NCBI GenBank assembly: GCA_029983675.1
Contig: JASBYY010000043.1
Coordinates: 1 to 24,600 of the forward strand
Length of the DNA: 24,600 bases
Origin: Bacteroidales bacterium
Lineage (GTDB): Bacteria > Bacteroidota > Bacteroidia > Bacteroidales > F082
Reading direction: 5' to 3'
This document shows, in pieces, positions 1 to 7,537 of the stretch. Position numbers and translations under genes: made by a program. The notes below the pieces were generated by a model. It saw nothing but the letters and a program-made list of their open reading frames with translations, was not told the origin of the DNA and ran no database searches. Position 1 is the stretch's first letter; each line of letters opens with the position of its first letter.

Positions 1-73
1 GCATTTTTCTTCATCCTATAGAATTTTTTTCCGTTCATTTTTAAACAGCTTCTTAGAAGTTGTAACCGATAAA

Positions 74-940
74 ATGAAAAAAATGATGAAAATGAAACGC
101 TTTTTGTTTTTGTTAATCACCTTGTTTCTTATGACAGAAGTACAGGGACAAACAAACTGGTCGATAGTTTCCCAACCAGGTATAAATCTGGTTATTGTCG
201 ATCAAACAACAGGTTATTCATACGTAAATGAAACGACTGGCTCTCATGGAATGAGATATAAGCTCAAAAAGTCAACAGATGGCTTTCAATCCTTTACGAC
301 CATAAGAACAAAATCAGGATCATATGGTTGCTATTGGCTTGATGAGATGTACTATGTAGCTGCTGATACTGGTTTCATAGCAGAAGTGTGTCAGGGTATA
401 GCAAGTATATATAAAACCACCGATGGCGGTCAGACATGGACTCCAACAGGATATGGAGGATTTTATGGAATGTCCATGTGTTTCCGTCAAGGAAACAACA
501 GATATTATGCGTTTTCCCATCCTGGAGGAAGGGAATCATATTTTTTGAAAAATGGAACAGTTGTCTATACCACAAAAAAATATGTTTTTGCAAACGATGT
601 TTCCACGACCAAGATAAGCTTTATTAATGATAGCATAGGCTTTATTATTTGTAAAGATGTGCTTGGTAATGGGGTGATATTAAAAACAACCGATTTTGGA
701 ACGAATTGGTCAGAAAAAATGATTCTCAGCAACAACCAGTTTAAGGATGTGTTTTTCGTAACAGAGAATATTGGTTTTGTTGTTGGAACGAATGGAACTA
801 TTTTGAGAACGGATGATTCTGGAGAAAATTGGCAGAATGTGGTAAGCAACACCTCCAGTTGTTTGAACTCTATTGACTTTTCGAATGACAGTATCGGATA
901 CATAGTCGGGAATGGTGGAGAAATGTTGAAAACAAAATAA
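74..940 (+). CDS. Secreted Ycf48/BNR-repeat protein, 5' part of a frameshifted gene
   Basis: Exported repeat protein of unknown role. The N-terminus is a signal peptide: a basic start, a hydrophobic core around residues 9-19, and probable cleavage after VQG (residue 25). The body holds short repeats of the form (K/R)T(T/D)D-x-G-x-x-W, for example YKTTDGGQTW, LKTTDFGTNW and LRTDDSGENW, typical of Ycf48-like/BNR beta-propellers. The frame stops at TAA 938-940 right after LKTK. Skipping one base within 930-937 (aaacaaaa) continues the same repeat as LKTNNIGLIWEPVD and leads into the T9SS tail encoded at 963-1313, so this is the 5' part of one gene of about 413 codons. Several in-frame ATGs (74, 83, 86, 92) could be the start; 74 is the longest choice. 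The gene is visibly more AT-rich than its neighbours. The role is unknown; a surface or secreted propeller is an inference. Confidence 0.75.
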   Translation: MKKMMKMKRFLFLLITLFLMTEVQGQTNWSIVSQPGINLVIVDQTTGYSYVNETTGSHGMRYKLKKSTDGFQSFTTIRTKSGSYGCYWLDEMYYVAADTGFIAEVCQGIASIYKTTDGGQTWTPTGYGGFYGMSMCFRQGNNRYYAFSHPGGRESYFLKNGTVVYTTKKYVFANDVSTTKISFINDSIGFIICKDVLGNGVILKTTDFGTNWSEKMILSNNQFKDVFFVTENIGFVVGTNGTILRTDDSGENWQNVVSNTSSCLNSIDFSNDSIGYIVGNGGEMLKTK

Positions 941-962
941 TATTGGATTAATATGGGAGCCT

Positions 963-1313
963 GTGGATTTTGGTCATTCGACAGATCTGATTTATGTAAG
1001 GGCTTTTGACGACGGTAGCGTTTACGTTAATGATATCAAAGGCAACTTATATGGCAGTAATGTCAATTTAATTGAAACCAGTATTACTGATAACAACGTT
1101 GTTGTTCATCCCAATCCAACAAAGGATTTTATAAATATTAGCATATCCCCGGCAATAAGAGATTACGAAATAAGCATGTATGATCTGCAAGGCGAAAAAG
1201 TATTGTCAACGAAAGAAAATCGTATTAATATCGAAAATATAAAAGCAGGGGTGTATTTTATTGTTGTAACGACTGGTAATCAGACTTATCACACAAAAGT
1301 TGTTAAGCAATAA
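963..1313 (+). CDS. 3' part of the frameshifted secreted protein, with T9SS type A sorting domain
   Basis: This frame is open from about 930. The only plausible independent start is GTG at 963, so it is better read as the continuation of the gene at 74 after a one-base shift. It finishes a propeller blade (VDFGHSTDLIYVRAFDDG) and then ends in a classic type IX secretion C-terminal domain: VHPNPTKDFINI, then MYDLQGEKV, then IKAGVYFIVV, and a final KVVKQ. In Bacteroidota such domains direct proteins across the outer membrane through the T9SS, where they are cleaved and either released or anchored. No promoter or start context supports separate expression. Confidence is high for the domain and low that this is a free-standing gene. 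Confidence 0.7.
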   Translation: MDFGHSTDLIYVRAFDDGSVYVNDIKGNLYGSNVNLIETSITDNNVVVHPNPTKDFINISISPAIRDYEISMYDLQGEKVLSTKENRINIENIKAGVYFIVVTTGNQTYHTKVVKQ

Positions 1314-1472
1314 CAGGTCGTGATTCACAATAGGGAATTTAGGGTAGATAGCGCAGAGCTTTTCCTGAAGTGTCGGGATGCAGGTAGGCCTGTAATAGCG
1401 AGACCGCGCTTTTCAACACCATCTTGATACGTTTTGGATTCTATTATCTGGCATTGTTTTTCCGGATAGGTA
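1314..1472. other. Intergenic gap between converging genes
   Basis: This 159-base gap lies between the ends of the T9SS-tailed gene and meaB. I see no gene and no convincing stem plus T-run terminator. A short CAGG-TAGG-CCTG hairpin near 1381-1392 is the only structure noted. Confidence 0.4.
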
Positions 1473-2597
1473 TTACTCTTTGCTTTTTTTCAGCAAATCG
1501 AAATACACATCCAATAGTTTCTGTGCGCCGATGTAGGCGCTGATGCGTTGCTGTCGCACATCCTCTTCCACCAGATGCAGCATGTCGGCGATGAGCGTGT
1601 TGCGGTAGAAGTCGTTTTTCAGGGCTTCTTCGATGCTGTCAATCATCATCTGCACGTCTTGCCGTGCGCGTTTGCGCTCGAGAAATCCGTTTTGACGTAT
1701 GGCTTGCACATGTCCCTTCACCATGTTCCACACCGTGTCGATGTTGAATTTGGTGAGGGCGGAGCAGGTAAGCACCTCAGTGGGTTGTCCTGACTCGGAG
1801 AGCGGGAAAAGGTGTAGTGCGTTGCGACATTCGGCGGCGGCACGTTCGGCGCGCATCACATTGTCGCCATCGGCTTTGTTAACGGCGATGCCGTCGGCCA
1901 TTTCCATGATGCCGCGCTTGATGCCTTGCAACTCGTCGCCGGCGCCGCTGATGAGGATGAGCAGGAAGAAATCGACCATGGAGTGGACGGCGGTTTCCGA
2001 CTGTCCCACGCCGACGGTCTCAACGAAGATGGTGTCGTAGCCGGCAGCCTCGCAGAGAATGATGGTCTCACGGGTCTTGCGTGCCACACCACCCAAGGTG
2101 CCAGCCGAGGCCGAAGGACGGATAAAGGCATTGGGGTGCACCGACAGCTCTTCCATGCGCGTTTTATCGCCCAATATGCTGCCTTTGGAACGCTGGCTGC
2201 TCGGGTCGATGGCAAGGACGGCGAGTTTATGCCCTTGGGAGCATAGGTACATGCCCAAGGCCTCGATAAACGTGCTCTTGCCGGCACCGGGAACTCCTGT
2301 GATGCCCAGACGCAGCGCTTTTCCGGCGTAGGGCAGGCAGACGGCGATGATTTGCTGCGCCAACTGCTGGTGCTGCGGCAGGGCGCTTTCCACCAAGGTG
2401 ATGGCTTTGCTCAACACCATGCGGTCGCCCTTACGGATGCCATCGACATACCACTCCACGGGCATGACGTGCATCCGGCTTGCTTTCAGGCGTTTCAAAG
2501 CATCAGGATTGACTTGGATGGGCTGGTTCACGCCCTCGTTCACCTTCAGATTCGACTCCCACTCGTGCTCCTGATTTTCAAAGTGTTCGTATGACAT
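1473..2597 (-). CDS. meaB: Methylmalonyl-CoA mutase-associated G3E GTPase MeaB
   Basis: Cytoplasmic GTPase that gates delivery and protection of adenosylcobalamin in methylmalonyl-CoA mutase, in the propionate/succinyl-CoA pathway. Family: SIMIBI-class G3E GTPases (MeaB/ArgK/MMAA). Visible motifs are P-loop GVPGAGKST at residues 101-109, the DPSS segment at 131-134, G3-like ETVGVGQ at 193-199, NKAD at 240-243 for guanine recognition, and an SAL motif near 279. The length, 374 aa, is slightly above usual because of a polar N-terminal extension of about 30 residues. The start at 2597 sits just downstream of a minus-strand promoter (-7 box 2620-2627). No mutase or epimerase gene lies beside it here, so its partner must be elsewhere. 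Older annotations call this family ArgK, an arginine transporter kinase, which is considered wrong. The family call is very secure. Confidence 0.95.
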   Translation of the reverse strand: MSYEHFENQEHEWESNLKVNEGVNQPIQVNPDALKRLKASRMHVMPVEWYVDGIRKGDRMVLSKAITLVESALPQHQQLAQQIIAVCLPYAGKALRLGITGVPGAGKSTFIEALGMYLCSQGHKLAVLAIDPSSQRSKGSILGDKTRMEELSVHPNAFIRPSASAGTLGGVARKTRETIILCEAAGYDTIFVETVGVGQSETAVHSMVDFFLLILISGAGDELQGIKRGIMEMADGIAVNKADGDNVMRAERAAAECRNALHLFPLSESGQPTEVLTCSALTKFNIDTVWNMVKGHVQAIRQNGFLERKRARQDVQMMIDSIEEALKNDFYRNTLIADMLHLVEEDVRQQRISAYIGAQKLLDVYFDLLKKSKE

Positions 2598-2619
2598 TGC
2601 ATCGCAAAATTGGTGTTTG

Positions 2620-2649
2620 CAAAAGTAGGTATTTTTTCAACAAAAACAA
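2620..2649 (-). promoter_or_regulatory. Promoter of meaB
   Basis: Read on the minus strand, TACTTTTG (2627-2620) matches the Bacteroidota -7 box TAnnTTTG, and TTG (2649-2647) lies 19 bases upstream as the -33 element. The start codon follows about 20 bases later. Confidence 0.6.
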
Positions 2650-2764
2650 CAGGCGCAAAACCCTCTCTTCCAAAACAAAAACAGAAGCCGTGACCCTGGT
2701 TTCTGCATGATTTTTTTAGAAAGCTATTTGTGTATTCTATTTGTAATCGTTTAATATTCATCGA

Positions 2765-2828
2765 ATTGTAATTTTATTTTCTTGATGGCTTCCTGTTTTT
2801 TCTTTCTTTTTACAATGGAATTACAATG
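2765..2828. repeat. ATTGTAA/TTACAAT sites in the meaB-GT5 divergent region
   Basis: ATTGTAA occurs at 2765-2771. Its inverted form TTACAAT occurs at 2810-2816 and again at 2821-2827. The last two lie in a tandem 11-base unit (TTACAATGGAA, TTACAATGCAA), about one helical turn apart. They sit 43-60 bases upstream of the -7 box of the GT5 gene. The 311-base gap 2598-2908 otherwise contains only the two divergent promoters and AT-rich DNA. Confidence 0.4.
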
Positions 2829-2870
2829 CAAAAAATCAGGCCTTTTGTCCGATAATTGGCAAAAAATCCG

Positions 2871-2878
2871 TACCTTTG
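2871..2878 (+). promoter_or_regulatory. -7 box of the GT5-like gene
   Basis: TACCTTTG matches TAnnTTTG. No clear -33 element lies at the usual 19-21 base distance. Because the box covers the in-frame ATG at 2876, translation must start downstream, at 2909. Confidence 0.55.
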
Positions 2879-2908
2879 CGTTTTATAACCCACAATAGCA
2901 AAGTAAGC

Positions 2909-3721
2909 ATGGAAAACAGAAGAGTATTATTCGTACATCAGGAAATCACCCCTTATTTACCTGAGACGCAAATGAGTCTCGTAGGGAGATACCTGCCCCA
3001 AGCCATTCAAGAAAAAGGAAATGAAATCAGAATTTTCATGCCCAAATTCGGTGTTATCAACGAGCGCCGCAACCAGTTGCATGAGGTGATTCGCCTGTCG
3101 GGCATGAACCTCATCATCAACAACACCGACCACCCACTCATCATCAAGGTCGCTTCCATTCAAAAAGCCAGAATACAGACCTATTTCATTGATAACGAAG
3201 ATTATTTTTCGAACAAGAAGTACATGGCCTTTGACGCTGACGGCAAGTTTTGCAAGGAAAACGACGACCGCATCATCTTTTTCGCCCGTGGCGTTGCCGA
3301 AACGGTGCGTAAGCTTAACTGGTCGCCCGATATCATCCATTGCCACGGCTGGATGTCGTGCCTGATGCCGACTTATATCAAACGCGCCTATAAGGACAAC
3401 CCGCTCTTTAACGAGTCAAAAGTCATTTATTCCATTTACGACGACGAATTTAGCGAAACCCTGCGTGCCGGTCTCGATAAGAAAATGAAGGTGCAAGGCA
3501 TTACCGCAAAAGACATGAAGAGCTTCAAGGAAGGCGATTATGTCAACCTCACCAAGGCCGCCATCGATTATTCCGACGGTGTCGTCATTGGCAGCGAAAA
3601 AATCAATGCCGAAGTGGAAGAACATCTGCGTGCCAGCGGGAAGCCTTTTCTCGAATACCACTCGCCGGACGACTATGTGGATGCATACGAGAAGTTCTAC
3701 GACGGTTTTTTGAACAAGTAA
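2909..3721 (+). CDS. GT5 glycogen/starch synthase N-terminal domain protein (probably non-catalytic)
   Basis: This 270-residue protein matches only the N-terminal Rossmann half of GT5 glycogen synthases. Recognisable parts are the opening strand RVLFVHQEITPYLPET (5-20), VRIFMPKFG-like (41-48), a long central region with YFIDNEDYF (92-100), and DIIHCHGWMS (141-150), the family's H-x-H-x-W segment. Full enzymes run to about 475 residues with a second GT-B domain carrying donor-binding residues; that half is absent. The KTGGL ADP-glucose loop of the first domain is replaced by PETQMSLVG. Glycogen synthesis activity is therefore doubtful, and a regulatory or scaffold role is an inference. I chose ATG 2909 over the in-frame ATG at 2876 because the latter lies inside the promoter. 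The DUF4270 gene follows 85 bases on, a pairing I recall as common in Bacteroidales. Confidence 0.85.
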   Translation: MENRRVLFVHQEITPYLPETQMSLVGRYLPQAIQEKGNEIRIFMPKFGVINERRNQLHEVIRLSGMNLIINNTDHPLIIKVASIQKARIQTYFIDNEDYFSNKKYMAFDADGKFCKENDDRIIFFARGVAETVRKLNWSPDIIHCHGWMSCLMPTYIKRAYKDNPLFNESKVIYSIYDDEFSETLRAGLDKKMKVQGITAKDMKSFKEGDYVNLTKAAIDYSDGVVIGSEKINAEVEEHLRASGKPFLEYHSPDDYVDAYEKFYDGFLNK

Positions 3722-3806
3722 TACAATATACAATAGGAATTAAGGTTTTACAAGCGCAATATCATACACATACTCAGATTTACAAAGCTGATTAACGTCT
3801 AATTAT

Positions 3807-5174
3807 ATGAATTTGAAATCACATCATTCATCCACAAGAATGCTAATGGTCATAATGGTCGGCCTTTTGCTTCCTTTTTTCCACTCTTGTAAAAAAACAC
3901 CTGAAACCATAGGCAACGAGCTTCAGCCTGCTGACAACTTCATCTCGTTGCACCGTGCCGACAGCGTTGATATCATCAGTTATTCGGTTTTGGCGGATTC
4001 CTTGGGAACGAAGTCTCTGCTCAATGCCTTGCTTGGCAGTATCAAAGATCCGGTTTTTGGTGTCACAAATGCCGGTTTCTACACCCAGTGGCATCTGTCC
4101 TCTACCACACAGCATTTCGGCTCCAATCCGGTGATCGACTCTGTTGTGTTGCAGCTTTGCTACAGCGGTTATTATGGCGACACCACGGCCGCGCAAACCG
4201 TACATGTCTATGAGCTGAGCGACACCTTGTCGGCTAAGGGTTCCTATTACTCGACTTCTACCGTCACCACATACGGCGAAGATTATGCCGCCGGCTACCA
4301 GTTTTATCCTCGTCCCAAGACCTCGGGTATCATTTTGGCCAACGACACGGCCAAGCGTCCGGTGATCCGCATACCGCTATCCCACAGTTTGGGTGAGAAA
4401 CTTATCTTTGCCGACAGCAGTGTTTACGCCTCTCCCGACAACTTTAAGGCTTTTTTCAAAGGCCTGTATGTGACCTGCGAATCGGTGAACGACGGAGGTG
4501 CGATCAGTTACATCAACATGACGAACAACGCTTTCACCAAGCTGCTGTTATACTATCGTGAATCGCCCGAATCGACCAATCTCAAGCGTTATGACTTTTA
4601 TGTCACCACTGCCGATACCTATTTCAACCATTACGAGCACGACTACACACTAGGTTCTGATGCCTTTGTGCAGCAGTTTGTAAACGGAGACTCCGCTTTG
4701 GGACGTCAAACGCTCTATTTGCAATCGATGGGCGGTGTGAAAGCCTTCCTGAAATTCCCCGGTATTGCCAGTTTGGGAGCCGACAGCCTGAAGCCTTACC
4801 AGCATGTGGTGGTCAATCAGGCCAAGCTCATACTGCCAGCCTCTTCGCAGGTGGATGACACGACCGCATTCAAGGCCCCGAAATCACTGGTGCTTCTGGG
4901 AATTAACGACAATGGCTCCACCTATCTTTTACCTGACTATTTTGAAGGAGCCAACTATTTCGGCGGCAAATATTCTTCAACAAAAAAAGAAGTCACCTTC
5001 CACATTACGAAATACATCCAGAGCATTGTTTCGAGAAAACGCAACAACAACGGTGTTTATCTGAGCATCAATGGTGCGTCTTTTAATGCCCAGCGTTGGA
5101 TCATTGCCGGTCCCCAATCGCAAGAAGAACGCAAGATGCGTTTGGAAATCATTTATTCAATTGTAGGAGAGTGA
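3807..5174 (+). CDS. DUF4270 family lipoprotein
   Basis: Exported lipoprotein of 455 residues. The N-terminus has a hydrophobic segment (about 12-25) ending FFHSC, with Cys28 as the likely lipidated residue, although Phe and His make the lipobox unorthodox. The mature part begins KKTPETIGNELQP, a typical opening of the DUF4270 family of Bacteroidota. It continues with beta-rich sequence containing DSVVLQLCYSG and the late segment FEGANYFGGKYSS, then ends FHITKYIQSIVSR...NNGVYLSI...WIIAGP. The function of DUF4270 is not established. I infer a periplasmic or outer-membrane location. No promoter box is visible in the 85-base gap after the GT5-like gene, so co-transcription with it is likely. Confidence 0.85.
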   Translation: MNLKSHHSSTRMLMVIMVGLLLPFFHSCKKTPETIGNELQPADNFISLHRADSVDIISYSVLADSLGTKSLLNALLGSIKDPVFGVTNAGFYTQWHLSSTTQHFGSNPVIDSVVLQLCYSGYYGDTTAAQTVHVYELSDTLSAKGSYYSTSTVTTYGEDYAAGYQFYPRPKTSGIILANDTAKRPVIRIPLSHSLGEKLIFADSSVYASPDNFKAFFKGLYVTCESVNDGGAISYINMTNNAFTKLLLYYRESPESTNLKRYDFYVTTADTYFNHYEHDYTLGSDAFVQQFVNGDSALGRQTLYLQSMGGVKAFLKFPGIASLGADSLKPYQHVVVNQAKLILPASSQVDDTTAFKAPKSLVLLGINDNGSTYLLPDYFEGANYFGGKYSSTKKEVTFHITKYIQSIVSRKRNNNGVYLSINGASFNAQRWIIAGPQSQEERKMRLEIIYSIVGE

Positions 5175-5200
5175 TAGAAAAAAACTATATCGAAACCAAT

Positions 5201-5242
5201 TTGAAGGCAGGCCGGTAACACGATTTGCTGTTGAAGGCAGGC
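5201..5242 (+). repeat. Two direct copies of TTGAAGGCAGGC, 30 bases apart
   Basis: The 12-base sequence occurs at 5201-5212 and 5231-5242, exactly 30 bases start to start, upstream of the -7 box at 5257. The second copy overlaps where a -33 element should be. It is a candidate regulator site or a small duplication. Confidence 0.5.
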
Positions 5243-5256
5243 ATTTCAAAAAATAG

Positions 5257-5264
5257 TACTTTTG
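5257..5264 (+). promoter_or_regulatory. -7 box of the cyclophilin-pheS unit
   Basis: TACTTTTG matches TAnnTTTG and lies 33 bases before the start codon at 5297. No good -33 element is seen at standard spacing. Confidence 0.55.
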
Positions 5265-5296
5265 CAACCGTTTTTGAACAATAAAATAGAAAAATC

Positions 5297-5926
5297 ATGA
5301 AGAAAATAATCTTAGCATCCGTCCTCGTTTTCGCCGGACTTGCTTGTCAGGCACAAGAAAAGGAAGTCACCGTGGTCATCACGACAAATCGTGGCACCAT
5401 CAAGGCCAAACTGTATAATGAAACGCCGAAACACCGCGACAATTTCATCAAGATTGCCAACGAAGGCTGGTACAATGGTTCGCCGTTTCACCGCGTCATC
5501 AAGGAATTCATGATACAAGGCGGACAGAATGCCGACGGACGCATGGATCCCGGATACAAAGTGGATGCCGAGTTCAACAGCAAGCTTTTCCACAAAAAGG
5601 GCGCTTTGTGTGCTGCCCGTCAAGGTGACAATGTGAACCCCAAGAAAGCCTCAAGCGGTTCGCAGTTCTATATCGTGCAGGGCAAGGTGTATGACGATGC
5701 CACCCTCGATATGATGGAGGAACGTACCGGACACTCTTATTCGGTCAAACAGCGTCAAACCTACAAGACTATTGGCGGCACGCCTTTCCTTGACGGCGAG
5801 TACACCGTTTTCGGCGAAGTCATCGAGGGTCTTGACGTGGTTGACAAGATTGCGGCTGTGAAGACAGGCTACATGGATGTTCCCGTAGAACCCGTGACCA
5901 TTACCTCGGTTAAAATCGAAAAATGA
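5297..5926 (+). CDS. Exported cyclophilin-type peptidyl-prolyl cis-trans isomerase
   Basis: Catalyses proline cis-trans isomerisation during folding of exported proteins. The protein is 209 aa. A signal peptide covers roughly residues 1-19, with cleavage possible after CQA. Cys17 could instead be lipidated, but the residues before it (GLA) are a poor lipobox. The cyclophilin fold follows: FHRVIKEFMIQGG at 64-76 with the catalytic Arg66, ARQGDNVN at 107-114, SGSQFYI at 120-126, and FLDGEYTVFGEV at 164-175. In this last motif Tyr replaces the Trp/His seen in many eukaryotic cyclophilins, as is usual in bacteria. pheS starts 24 bases after the stop with no separate promoter visible, so the two are probably co-transcribed. 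Confidence 0.93.
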   Translation: MKKIILASVLVFAGLACQAQEKEVTVVITTNRGTIKAKLYNETPKHRDNFIKIANEGWYNGSPFHRVIKEFMIQGGQNADGRMDPGYKVDAEFNSKLFHKKGALCAARQGDNVNPKKASSGSQFYIVQGKVYDDATLDMMEERTGHSYSVKQRQTYKTIGGTPFLDGEYTVFGEVIEGLDVVDKIAAVKTGYMDVPVEPVTITSVKIEK

Positions 5927-5950
5927 CCTTCCCCGTAAGGAAAGCAGGCT

Positions 5951-6964
5951 ATGAGAGAGAAAATCGAAAAAATACTGAATGAAGTCAGAGACTTCAACGC
6001 CAGCACCAAGGAAGAGCTTGATAACTTCCGCATTACCTATTTGAGCAAAAAAGGTCTTGTTCCGGCTTTATTTGCCGACTTCAAGACGGTTGCCCCCGAA
6101 CTGCGCAAGGAAATCGGTATGCAGCTTAATGAATTGAAGAACATCATCCAGCAGAAGGTGGAAGAGCAGCTTCAGAAATTCGAGGGGCAGCAGGGCGACA
6201 ACTCTGCCATCGACATGAGTATGCCGGCCACGGCGATGCACGGCGGACGTCATCCGCTTTCCATTGTACGTCGCGACATCAACGCGATTTTCGAGCAGCT
6301 GGGCTTCACCATCGCCGAAGGAACGGAGGTGGAAGACGATTTTCATGTTTTTTCGGCGCTTAATTTCCCGCCTGACCACCCGGCACGCGACATGCAGGAC
6401 ACGTTTTTCGTGACCAAAAATCCTGATGTGCTCTTGCGTACACATACCTCAAGCATTCAGGTGCGCGTCATGGAACAAGGCAAGCTGCCCATTCGCATCA
6501 TTGCCCCCGGTCGTGTTTTCCGCAACGAAGCCATCTCGGCACGCGCCCATTGCATCTTCCATCAGATCGAAGGTCTTTATATCGATGAAAACGTCTCGTT
6601 TGCCGATTTGAAACAGGTGCTGTATCACTTTGTTCAGGAGTATTTCGGACCGGACACTAAGATCCGTTTCCGCCCCTCGTATTTCCCATTCACCGAACCC
6701 TCTGCCGAAATGGACATCTCGTGCAATATTTGCGGCGGCAAAGGCTGCAATATCTGTAAGCATACAGGCTGGGTGGAGATTTTGGGCTGCGGTATTTGCG
6801 ACCCCAACATTTTGATTTCGAGTGGCATCGACCCTGAAAAATATACAGGCTATGCCTTCGGAATGGGAGTGGAGCGTATCGCCATGCTGAAATACCAAAT
6901 CAACGACCTGAGGCTGTTCTTCGAGAATGACCTCCGTTTCCTGCAACAGTTTGAGCAAGCCTGA
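5951..6964 (+). CDS. pheS: Phenylalanine--tRNA ligase alpha subunit
   Basis: Class II aminoacyl-tRNA synthetase subunit that, with PheT, charges tRNA-Phe in the cytoplasm. An N-terminal coiled-coil arm for tRNA binding covers about residues 1-85. The catalytic core holds motif 2, GRVFRNEAISARAH (187-200), and motif 3, GMGVERIAML (304-313), and ends ENDLRFLQQF. The 337-aa length is usual. A cysteine cluster, CNIC-GGKG-CNIC (258-269), replaces the short turn found in E. coli before LGCG. I recall a similar insertion in other Bacteroidota PheS proteins, and it probably binds zinc. Here a further Cys283 (GCGIC) makes a third CxxC with Cys280. The stop lies only nine bases from the converging Nudix gene. 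pheT is not in this window. Confidence 0.96.
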   Translation: MREKIEKILNEVRDFNASTKEELDNFRITYLSKKGLVPALFADFKTVAPELRKEIGMQLNELKNIIQQKVEEQLQKFEGQQGDNSAIDMSMPATAMHGGRHPLSIVRRDINAIFEQLGFTIAEGTEVEDDFHVFSALNFPPDHPARDMQDTFFVTKNPDVLLRTHTSSIQVRVMEQGKLPIRIIAPGRVFRNEAISARAHCIFHQIEGLYIDENVSFADLKQVLYHFVQEYFGPDTKIRFRPSYFPFTEPSAEMDISCNICGGKGCNICKHTGWVEILGCGICDPNILISSGIDPEKYTGYAFGMGVERIAMLKYQINDLRLFFENDLRFLQQFEQA

Positions 6965-6973
6965 TTATCAGGT

Positions 6974-7537
6974 TTAATGGCGTGGTCGGCGTGTGGCGAA
7001 GTATTTCCACAGTGGTGCCGACATGAGGGCTTGGATGATTTCTTCCGTCACCAAAAGCTCATACACCTCATCTTCGGAGAGCAAATGTACTTGAATATCT
7101 TCGGATGATTCAAGGTGTTGTGTGTCAATACGTTCTACGCCTTCTGCCAAGAAGGTGAAGGCCAAGTTGTTTTGACAGGCCGAATTGGGTGCCATAGTCA
7201 GAAAAGGTGTCCAATGACCGTTTCCGTAGCCTGTTTCTTCTAATAATTCCCGCTGTGCGGCTTCCAATGGCGATTCATCGGCTTTGTCGCATGAGCCTGC
7301 CACCAATTCGTAGCGTGTTTCCCGTAATCCGTGCCGGTACTGGCTGATCATGACAAAATCACCGTCCTTAGTGATGGCGATGACATTCACCCAGTTATAA
7401 AACTCATACACATAAAACGAGGGAAACTCCATGCCGTTTGGCAGTCTGACATGGTCGCCCCTGACCGTGCACCAAGGTTCTTTGACGACGTATCGCGACG
7501 ACAGCACCTCCCATTTTCTGTTCTCTGGTTTCTTCAT
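6974..7537 (-). CDS. Nudix hydrolase (ADP-ribose pyrophosphatase-like)
   Basis: Predicted to cleave a nucleoside diphosphate linked to another moiety; ADP-ribose or a nucleotide sugar is likely, but the substrate is not determined. The 187-residue protein starts MKKPENRKWEVLSSRYV and carries a Nudix box at about 81-104: G81, E88, R96-E97-L98-L99-E100-E101, G103. The spacing between the first Gly and Glu is six residues instead of the usual five, a one-residue insertion. Ser/Asn-rich MAPNSACQNN follows (115-124). The start at 7537 overlaps the stop of the carboxyltransferase by one base (TGATG), which argues for translational coupling. A longer in-frame start at 7651 would read into the upstream gene and has no support. 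Confidence 0.9.
   Translation of the reverse strand: MKKPENRKWEVLSSRYVVKEPWCTVRGDHVRLPNGMEFPSFYVYEFYNWVNVIAITKDGDFVMISQYRHGLRETRYELVAGSCDKADESPLEAAQRELLEETGYGNGHWTPFLTMAPNSACQNNLAFTFLAEGVERIDTQHLESSEDIQVHLLSEDEVYELLVTEEIIQALMSAPLWKYFATRRPRH

Noticed and set aside
6960..6972. CCTGA-TTA-TCAGG hairpin at the pheS/Nudix convergence
   Set aside because: Only five base pairs and no T-run, so it is not a convincing terminator; it simply overlaps the pheS stop and falls short of the Nudix stop.
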